Source of the DNA: an uncultured Alphaproteobacteria bacterium
GTDB taxonomy: Bacteria; Pseudomonadota; Alphaproteobacteria; Puniceispirillales; Puniceispirillaceae
Direction: 5' to 3'
Length of the DNA: 5,326 bases
Assembly (NCBI GenBank): GCA_913064995.1
Contig: CAJYBL010000114.1
Coordinates: 1-5,326, forward strand
Positions 1-4,773 of the stretch are shown here, piece by piece; position 1 is the first letter of the stretch; every line of letters starts with the position of its first letter. The notes under the pieces were generated by a model. The model saw only the letters and a list, made by a program, of their open reading frames with translations, did not search any database and was not told the DNA's origin. Made by a program: the position numbers and the translations under genes.

Positions 1-467
1 TGATCATCGAAAAATGCCAGCTTCTTCATGCCTGTCTAAAGGCCAATTTTGGCATTGATAGCCCGCATATTGCGGTTTGTGGTCTCAACCCACATGCTGG
101 TGAAAACGGAAATATAGGTGATGAAGACACCAAAATTATCCTACCCGCAATTACCAAGCTACAGGCCGCGGGCGTCAACGTGACAGGACCACATCCAGCC
201 GATACTTTATTTCACAGCGAGGCGCGCAAAACCTATGATGCGGTTTTGGGCATGTATCATGATCAAGTTCTTATTCCTCTGAAAACAATTGATTTTTTTG
301 GTGGGGTTAATGTGACACTTGGCCTTGATTTCATCCGAACATCGCCAGATCACGGCACCGGACTTGGTATTGCCGGCCGCGGCATTGCCCGTGCTGACAG
401 CCTGATCGCAGCAGTCAAAATGGCGCGCAATTTTGTCGATAATAGCCAGAACAAGAAGGCGGATTAA
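1..467 (+). CDS. pdxA: 4-hydroxythreonine-4-phosphate dehydrogenase PdxA, C-terminal part (5' end outside window)
   Basis: PdxA oxidises 4-phosphooxy-L-threonine with NAD; after decarboxylation the product enters the PdxJ step of the DXP-dependent pyridoxal phosphate pathway, in the cytosol. The open frame enters from the left edge (first full codon at 3) and ends at TAA 465-467, leaving 154 residues, a little under half of a usual PdxA of about 330. Visible family motifs are LNPHAGE at residues 28-34 of the fragment, GPHPADTLF at 62-70, a YDAV...MYHDQ block at 78-88, GVNVTLGLDFIRTSPDHGTG, and IAGRGIA. H31 and H86 correspond, by recalled alignment, to two of the three metal-binding histidines (E. 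coli H211 and H266); the third lies off-window. The GTG at 180 is an internal valine codon, not a start, because conserved sequence continues upstream without a stop. rsmA follows 57 bases downstream on the same strand, so the two are probably cotranscribed. Confidence 0.96.
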   Translation, partial: IIEKCQLLHACLKANFGIDSPHIAVCGLNPHAGENGNIGDEDTKIILPAITKLQAAGVNVTGPHPADTLFHSEARKTYDAVLGMYHDQVLIPLKTIDFFGGVNVTLGLDFIRTSPDHGTGLGIAGRGIARADSLIAAVKMARNFVDNSQNKKAD

Positions 468-535
468 TGCCCAATTACCCCCGCCACAACAAGATCCAGA
501 TTAATGGGTCAATGATTGGTATAGATGATCGATAA
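467..535 (+). other. Possible 22-codon ORF bridging pdxA and rsmA (translational-coupling candidate)
   Basis: An ATG at 467-469 shares the last A of the pdxA TAA stop (TAATG). It opens a 22-codon frame ending at TAA 533-535, which is 8 bases past the rsmA ATG at 525. It is preceded by AGAAGG (454-459) with a 7-base spacer, a better ribosome site than anything in front of rsmA. The peptide (starts MPNYPRHNK, ends GIDDR) resembles nothing I recognise. The layout would let ribosomes leaving pdxA restart here, stop at 533 and step back to the rsmA ATG. This is inference from geometry; a frame this short could easily be chance. Confidence 0.25.
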
Positions 536-1385
536 GCAGCAGATAATCAAGCGGATCGAGGCTTTACAGCCCATGCGCCAGCTTGTCGATTCAATGGATA
601 TGCGCGCGCGGAAATCGCTTGGGCAGAATTTCCTGTTTGACCTGAACCTCACCCGCAGGATTGCGCGTTCGGCTGGCACTTTATCGGGAACAACGATCGA
701 GATTGGTCCAGGTCCGGGCGGGTTAACCCGGGCCCTTCTTCTCGAAGGTGCCGATCATGTAATCGCCATTGAAAAAGATCGTCGCGCCGCCGATGTTCTT
801 GCCGGATTGATTAGCGCCGCCGGTTCACGCCTCAGCCTGATCGAAGCTGATGCCATGACAAGTGCGATCTGGGAAATGGGCGACGCACCAAGGCGAATCA
901 TTGCCAATTTGCCATATAATATTGCCACAACATTGCTGATAAGCTGGCTTGGCCATGCCAACGCCTTTGCGTCAATGACCTTGATGTTTCAGCGCGAAGT
1001 GGCCGAACGCATCACCGCCAAGCCCGGCGACACCGCCTATGGACGGCTTAGCGTTCTAACCGGCTGGCTTGCCGATAGCGAGATCTTGTTTGACGTGCCA
1101 GCATCGGCCTTCGTGCCAGCGCCAAAAATCACTTCATCGGTTATACAGATCATCCCACTGCACACGCCACGCTATCCTTGCAGCCAAAAGGCGCTTGAAG
1201 ATGTCACCCGCATTGCTTTTGGTCAGCGGCGCAAGATGCTTCGAAGCTCGCTAAAAAAAATTGGAGGTGAAACGCTGTTGAATGCCGCCGGCATTGATCC
1301 TAAAAAACGACCACAAGACATTGATATAGAGGCATTTTGCAGACTGGCTCTACTAGCTGAAGTAACCACAAAACAAACCGCCTAA
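525..1385 (+). CDS. rsmA: 16S rRNA (adenine1518-N6/adenine1519-N6)-dimethyltransferase RsmA (KsgA)
   Basis: RsmA dimethylates two adjacent adenines in the loop of the 3'-terminal helix of 16S rRNA, using S-adenosylmethionine, late in 30S assembly. Loss of it classically gives kasugamycin resistance. The 286-residue protein shows the family in order: RARKSLGQNFL at 27-37, SAM motif I IEIGPGPGG at 58-66, the acidic motif II residue E83, EADA at 107-110, catalytic NLPY at 128-131, FQREVAERI at 155-163, FVPAPKITSSV at 196-206, and AFGQRRKMLRSSLK at 231-244 in the C-terminal domain. The start at 525 follows an in-frame TAG (522-524), so it is the furthest possible. It keeps LQPMRQLV (15-22), which aligns with the LPPLREVI-like stretch I recall in alphaproteobacterial homologues; Met17 at 573 is the main alternative. 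There is no clear Shine-Dalgarno sequence before 525. An A8 run lies at 1253-1260. The stop overlaps the convergent gmk stop. Confidence 0.97.
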   Translation: MIDKQQIIKRIEALQPMRQLVDSMDMRARKSLGQNFLFDLNLTRRIARSAGTLSGTTIEIGPGPGGLTRALLLEGADHVIAIEKDRRAADVLAGLISAAGSRLSLIEADAMTSAIWEMGDAPRRIIANLPYNIATTLLISWLGHANAFASMTLMFQREVAERITAKPGDTAYGRLSVLTGWLADSEILFDVPASAFVPAPKITSSVIQIIPLHTPRYPCSQKALEDVTRIAFGQRRKMLRSSLKKIGGETLLNAAGIDPKKRPQDIDIEAFCRLALLAEVTTKQTA

Positions 1386-2050
1386 TAGCCAGCGCGAAGC
1401 CGCTTTACAAAATCGGTTAGGCCTATCTGCCGATCACGGCGCAGCCGTTCGGCCTGCAAAATCGTCCGAACCTCTTTGACGGCCTGATCAAGATCAGCAT
1501 TGACCAAGATATAATCATATTCACGATAATGACTGATTTCATCCGACGCTTTGGCCATTCGCGACGCAACAACGTCAGCACTGTCTTGGGCGCGGCTTAA
1601 CAACCGTTTTTCCAGATCGCGCGTTGAGGGCGGCAGAATAAATACTGACACCAAATCTTCGCGGCTTGCATCGGCAAGCTGCTGGGTGCCTTGCCAATCA
1701 ATATCAAACAGCACATCGCGCCCCACGCCAAGCGCTGCCATCACTGGCGCGGAAGGAGTGCCGTAATAATGATCAAACACCTTTGCATATTCCAGCATCT
1801 CACGATTATTGATCATCAGATGAAAATCATCGGCGGTGACAAAATGATAATCCTTGCCCTCCACCTCGCCCGGACGCCGCTTTCGCGTTGTTGCCGAAAC
1901 CGACAATTTCAGATCATTTTCTTTGGCCAGAAGCCGCCGTGAAATTGAGGTCTTTCCCGCGCCAGATGGTGATGACAGGACAAGCATCAGCCCTCTTCGG
2001 CCGCCAAGACCATTTTGGTGATCAGAGGCTGGTGATGCGTTTTTGGTCAT
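1382..2050 (-). CDS. gmk: Guanylate kinase
   Basis: Gmk phosphorylates GMP to GDP with ATP and is an essential cytosolic step in GTP, dGTP and (p)ppGpp supply. The 222-residue protein carries the P-loop SSPSGAGKT at 26-34 and the GMP-binding segment SVSATTRKRRPGE at 50-62. Next come EGKDYHFV at 64-71, the YYGTPS loop at 95-100, and DVLFDIDWQGTQQL at 112-125. The lid region is RLLSRAQDSADVVASRM at 149-165, followed by SHYREYDYILVN at 173-184. It is about 15 residues longer than E. coli Gmk, all at a poorly conserved N-terminus. The chosen ATG overlaps the mltG stop as ATGA (2047-2050) and has AGGA 9 bases upstream (complement of 2060-2063), which supports it over Met22. The TAG stop (complement of 1382-1384) lies within the overlap with the rsmA stop. 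In many alphaproteobacteria yicC sits between mltG and gmk; here it does not. Confidence 0.97.
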   Translation of the reverse strand: MTKNASPASDHQNGLGGRRGLMLVLSSPSGAGKTSISRRLLAKENDLKLSVSATTRKRRPGEVEGKDYHFVTADDFHLMINNREMLEYAKVFDHYYGTPSAPVMAALGVGRDVLFDIDWQGTQQLADASREDLVSVFILPPSTRDLEKRLLSRAQDSADVVASRMAKASDEISHYREYDYILVNADLDQAVKEVRTILQAERLRRDRQIGLTDFVKRLRAGY

Positions 2051-3054
2051 TGTGCCTTGTCCTTTTTAGCTGCGGCTTCAAATTTTCTGAATAATCTTAC
2101 ATTGCGGTTATGCACGTCCAGTGTTTTCGCAAATCGTAACCCACCTTTGCCATCAGATACAAAATAGAGATAATCACTATCAGCCGGATTTAACGCTGCC
2201 ATAAGTGACTCTTCGCCCGGATTACAAATTGGTGTTTTCGGCAAGCCTTTGATGACATATGTATTCCACGGTGTTTTTGTTTTCAGATGAGTTTTGGTAA
2301 TCGGAATAGGCGATTGCGGGCTGGCAGCCGCTTCATACAGCACCGTTGGATCAGATTGCAACCGCATGCCGCGTTTGAGACGGTTCACCAATACCGCAGC
2401 CACAAGACGCCGGTCAGCATTGACCGATGCTTCTTTTTCAATAATTGATGCCATGATCAGCGCGTCTTGCGGCGTTTTGTAAGGCAGGTTTTTAGCCCGA
2501 TCAATCCACGCTTCGGCAAGGGCAATTTGCTGGGTCTGCTGCATCCGGTTGATTAAATCATCACGCCGAGTGGCATAGGTATAAAAATAGGTTTCAGGGC
2601 GCAAACTACCCTCATCTGGTATGACGTCGATTATGCCCGTCAAATGTGGTAAATCAGTGATAATCTGAACGATATCAGCGCTTCGCAAACCTTCAACAAT
2701 CGTTAGGCGGCGTTGATAGCTAAAGCCTTGATGAATGATCGACATGATTTGGCTAAGGCTGGATTTTGCTGGCAGCAGAAATTCACCAGCCTTTGGCAAA
2801 AACCGATTGCCAGCAAGCAACCGTGCCGCATCGTAATGGTAAATTTGATGGATCACCCCAGCGCGATTCAATGCTGACCGCAACACTTGATGCCCATCGC
2901 CAGGTTCGACAATCACCAAAACATCTTGTTGATGGGGGCCGGCAGCATGCAGCACTCGATCATGCCACAAATAAACAGCAGCCGAAATGATACAGCCAAG
3001 CAGCACAATCATGCTCGCCGACCGGGATAATGTCCGGACGGCAGGCGAAGACAT
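2047..3054 (-). CDS. mltG: Endolytic peptidoglycan transglycosylase MltG (YceG family)
   Basis: MltG is an inner-membrane lytic transglycosylase that cleaves within nascent glycan strands and is thought to set glycan length by ending elongation. The 335-residue protein, close to the usual 340, has one N-terminal membrane segment at about 14-30 (hydrophobic, preceded by Arg8 and Arg11), which places the rest in the periplasm. The LysM-like subdomain follows at roughly 45-110. The YceG catalytic domain shows VEGLRSADI at 120-128, LPYKTPQDALIMASIIEKEAS at 190-210, and the near-invariant NRLKRGMRLQSDPTV at 224-238. Further on are TPWNTYVIKGLPKTPICNPG at 261-280 and DYLYFVSDGKGG at 294-305. E208, the second Glu of E-K-E, aligns by recalled sequence with catalytic E218 of E. 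coli. Its ATG overlaps the fabF stop by one base (TGATG) and has GAGG 7 bases upstream (complement of 3062-3065). Its TGA overlaps the gmk start. Confidence 0.96.
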   Translation of the reverse strand: MSSPAVRTLSRSASMIVLLGCIISAAVYLWHDRVLHAAGPHQQDVLVIVEPGDGHQVLRSALNRAGVIHQIYHYDAARLLAGNRFLPKAGEFLLPAKSSLSQIMSIIHQGFSYQRRLTIVEGLRSADIVQIITDLPHLTGIIDVIPDEGSLRPETYFYTYATRRDDLINRMQQTQQIALAEAWIDRAKNLPYKTPQDALIMASIIEKEASVNADRRLVAAVLVNRLKRGMRLQSDPTVLYEAAASPQSPIPITKTHLKTKTPWNTYVIKGLPKTPICNPGEESLMAALNPADSDYLYFVSDGKGGLRFAKTLDVHNRNVRLFRKFEAAAKKDKAQ

Positions 3055-4316
3055 CAGGTAACCTCACCCATGATGAGCGATGCATTCGTGCCGCCAAAGC
3101 CAAATGAATTTGACATCGCGTTACGCACTTTGCGGTGTCGCGACTTTAACGGCACAAGATCAAAATCAGCAACCTGATCTTCAGGATCATTCAAATTCAA
3201 TGTTGGCGGTAAATCGCCAGTTTGCACTGTTTTGATTGCATAAATAGCTTCGATTGCACCTGCCGCGCCCAATAGATGGCCGGTCGCACTTTTTGTCGAT
3301 GAAATCGACACATTTGCCGCCGCATCACCAAGAAGCCGTGCAACCGCTTTGGCCTCGATCAGATCACCAAGCGGCGTTGATGTGCCATGCGCATTCACAT
3401 AATCAATATCACTTGGCGCAAGCCCAGCACGCTTTAACGCGGCCTGCATAGCGCGGAACCCTCCGTCGCCATCTTCTGCTGGTGCGGTAATGTGATGCGC
3501 GTCACCCGACATGCCATAGCCTTTGATCTCGCCATAGATTTTTGCGCCGCGCGCCTTGGCATGCTCAAGTTCTTCAAGAACAACAATTCCCGCGCCCTCG
3601 CCCATAACAAACCCATCGCGGCCTCTGTCCCACGGACGTGACGCCACTTCGGGCGTATCATTATAGCTTGTCGATAAAGCGCGTGCAGCGGCAAATCCTG
3701 CCATGCCAATACGGCAAACCGCCGCCTCGGCACCGCCAGCGACCATAACATCGGCATCATCAAGCGCGACCATGCGCGCCGCATCACCAATGGCATGGGC
3801 GCCAGTTGAACAGGCCGTCACAACAGCATGATTGGGCCCGCGAAAACCATAGCGGATGGATACATGACCTGAGATAAGATTGATCAGCGCCGACGGAATG
3901 AAGAACGGGCTGATCCGCCGCGGCCCTTTTTCGTTCATAAGCTGATCGGTTTTCACGATCGATTCGAGACCGCCAATGCCCGATCCGATCATAACGCCAG
4001 TACGGTTCTGCGATTCACGATCTTGCGGCTTCCACTCCGAATCCTCGATGGCCTGACAAGCAGCGACTAGTCCAAGCTGGATAAAACGATCTTGTTTACG
4101 TTGTTCGCGCGGGTCGATCCAATCATCAAGGTTAAGACCACCAACGGCATCTGACCCCGGCACTTGACCAGCAATCTGGCAAGAAATATCAGACACATCA
4201 AAACCTTCGATGCGCGAAATGCCACTCTTGCCTGCAATTATCTGCGACCAATTATGGTCAACACCAGATCCAAGCGGAGTGACCATTCCCATTCCGGTAA
4301 CTACAACGCGGCGCAA
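3054..4316 (-). CDS. fabF: Beta-ketoacyl-ACP synthase II (FabF), TTG start
   Basis: FabF condenses malonyl-ACP with acyl-ACP in type II fatty acid elongation; family members also handle the temperature-sensitive C16:1 to C18:1 step. From the TTG start the protein has 420 residues, beginning MRRVVVTGMGMVTPLG, the usual beginning of the family. The catalytic set is complete: Cys169 in TACST, His310 in NAHGTSTPLGD, Lys342 and His347 in STKSATGHLLGAAG, and the gating loop FGFGGTN at 405-411. Other landmarks are SGIGG at 112-116 and GRDGFVMGEGAG at 232-243. An ATG 21 codons upstream (4379) is in frame, but the extra residues (MHGLLDDVQ...WFFWRF) match no family feature and run through the Shine-Dalgarno site. 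The TTG sits 6 bases after a perfect GGAGG, so I chose it. acpP lies 90 bases upstream and mltG overlaps by one base downstream. A TTG start may hold FabF well below ACP output (inference). Confidence 0.96.
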   Translation of the reverse strand: MRRVVVTGMGMVTPLGSGVDHNWSQIIAGKSGISRIEGFDVSDISCQIAGQVPGSDAVGGLNLDDWIDPREQRKQDRFIQLGLVAACQAIEDSEWKPQDRESQNRTGVMIGSGIGGLESIVKTDQLMNEKGPRRISPFFIPSALINLISGHVSIRYGFRGPNHAVVTACSTGAHAIGDAARMVALDDADVMVAGGAEAAVCRIGMAGFAAARALSTSYNDTPEVASRPWDRGRDGFVMGEGAGIVVLEELEHAKARGAKIYGEIKGYGMSGDAHHITAPAEDGDGGFRAMQAALKRAGLAPSDIDYVNAHGTSTPLGDLIEAKAVARLLGDAAANVSISSTKSATGHLLGAAGAIEAIYAIKTVQTGDLPPTLNLNDPEDQVADFDLVPLKSRHRKVRNAMSNSFGFGGTNASLIMGEVT

Positions 4317-4322
4317 GGTAAA

Positions 4323-4327
4323 CCTCC
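4323..4327 (-). promoter_or_regulatory. Shine-Dalgarno site that decides the fabF start
   Basis: The complement reads GGAGG, then six bases (TTTACC), then TTG at 4316-4314. This is the strongest ribosome site in front of any complete gene here and points to the TTG rather than the ATG at 4379. The same bases would be internal Trp-Arg codons if the longer frame were real. Confidence 0.85.
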
Positions 4328-4406
4328 AGAAAAACCAGGTGGAAATCGATGGCTGTACATCATCCAAAAGACCATGCACAGCACAAATTTGTCGAAACGC
4401 TAAAAG

Positions 4407-4643
4407 TTAAGTAGCAGCTTCTTCGAGGAATGACACAGCGTCCTTCACAGTAAGGATCCGCTCTGCAGCATCATCAGGAATTTCAACACCGAACTCTTCT
4501 TCAAATGCCATAACTAGTTCGACTGTATCAAGACTATCCGCGCCAAGATCGTCGATGAAGCTTGCGCCTTCAACAACCTTATCAGCCTCTACACCCAAAT
4601 GTTCTACTACAATATTCTTAACACGATCTGCGATATCGCTCAT
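4407..4643 (-). CDS. acpP: Acyl carrier protein
   Basis: AcpP carries growing acyl chains on a 4'-phosphopantetheine arm for fatty acid synthesis, and supplies acyl groups for phospholipid and lipid A synthesis. The 78-residue protein is the standard length and strongly acidic. It has the four-helix ACP layout with GADSLDTVELVMAFEEEFG at 34-52; Ser37 in the DSL motif is the phosphopantetheine attachment site, set by AcpS. EIPDDAAERILTVKDAV at 54-70 is the usual helix III to IV region. The ATG at 4643 has an AGAGGGGG stretch ending 5 bases upstream. Gaps of 130 bases to fabG and 90 to fabF contrast with the overlapping genes further on and leave room for separate control. In E. coli acpP has its own promoter in the same cluster position (established knowledge); a candidate is described separately at 4730-4738. 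Confidence 0.98.
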   Translation of the reverse strand: MSDIADRVKNIVVEHLGVEADKVVEGASFIDDLGADSLDTVELVMAFEEEFGVEIPDDAAERILTVKDAVSFLEEAAT

Positions 4644-4648
4644 TATTG

Positions 4649-4656
4649 CCCCCTCT
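4649..4656 (-). promoter_or_regulatory. acpP ribosome binding site
   Basis: The complement reads AGAGGGGG followed by CAATA and the ATG. The GAGG core lies 8 bases from the start. It is purine-rich and close to consensus, in line with strong ACP translation. Confidence 0.7.
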
Positions 4657-4672
4657 GAGAAGCTTAGATTTT

Positions 4673-4690
4673 GACCGGAAGACCGGCCGG
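4673..4690 (-). other. GC-rich hairpin in the probable acpP leader
   Basis: Read on the minus strand, GGCCGG-TCTT-CCGGTC can form a six-pair stem with one G-U wobble and a four-base loop (4673-4688). It is built from two copies of GACCGG on the plus strand (4673-4678 and 4681-4686) running into CCGG. It ends about 16 bases upstream of the acpP ribosome site. No T tract follows on the minus strand, so it is not an intrinsic terminator. It could affect leader stability or be fortuitous. Confidence 0.3.
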
Positions 4691-4729
4691 AAAATTCAAA
4701 AGTTGGCGGCAGATAACATAGTTTTTTAT

Positions 4730-4738
4730 CTTATACCA
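4730..4738 (-). promoter_or_regulatory. Candidate extended -10 promoter for acpP
   Basis: The minus strand reads TGGTATAAG, matching the extended -10 pattern TGnTATAAT at all but the last base. It lies in an AT-rich patch between fabG and acpP. The matching -35 region (about 4753-4758) is poor (GTTTTA with a 17-base spacer), which extended -10 promoters tolerate. A start near 4723 would give a leader of about 80 bases before the acpP ATG, including the GC-rich hairpin. This is a pattern match only. Confidence 0.3.
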
Positions 4739-4741
4739 GCC

Positions 4742-4770
4742 CCGTTTGTTACTAAAACGTGCTCAAACGG
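4742..4770. repeat. Inverted repeat CCGTTTG-N15-CAAACGG between fabG and acpP
   Basis: Perfect 7-base arms at 4742-4748 and 4764-4770 flank a 15-base spacer, with arm centres 22 bp apart, about two helical turns. It begins 3 bases after the fabG stop and covers the -35 side of the candidate acpP promoter. It could be an operator for a dimeric regulator, or an RNA hairpin at the fabG 3' end. There is no T run on either side, so a terminator is unlikely. Confidence 0.4.
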
Positions 4771-4773
4771 AAT

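Noticed and set aside
180..467. pdxA read as a short 95-residue gene from a GTG start at 180
   Set aside because: Conserved PdxA sequence, including LNPHAGE, continues upstream in the same frame to the window edge. The GTG is an internal valine codon.
1253..1295. Intrinsic terminator for gmk inside rsmA (minus-strand hairpin at 1295-1281, then T8 at 1260-1253)
   Set aside because: The T tract begins about 20 bases after the stem instead of directly after it, which is outside the canonical design.
3434..3796. Antisense-frame and overlapping ORFs inside fabF, mltG, gmk and rsmA (for example a 120-codon frame within fabF)
   Set aside because: They lie entirely inside well-recognised genes in other frames. 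Their translations show no domain and have compositions typical of shadow frames.
4383..4392. Ten-base palindrome ACAAATTTGT in the acpP-fabF gap
   Set aside because: It is short and AT-rich, with no second copy and no promoter near it. A palindrome of this size is expected by chance at this scale.
4742..4770. Inverted repeat as the fabG terminator
   Set aside because: The loop is long (15 bases), the stem only 7 pairs, and no T run follows on the minus strand. acpP continues in the same direction.
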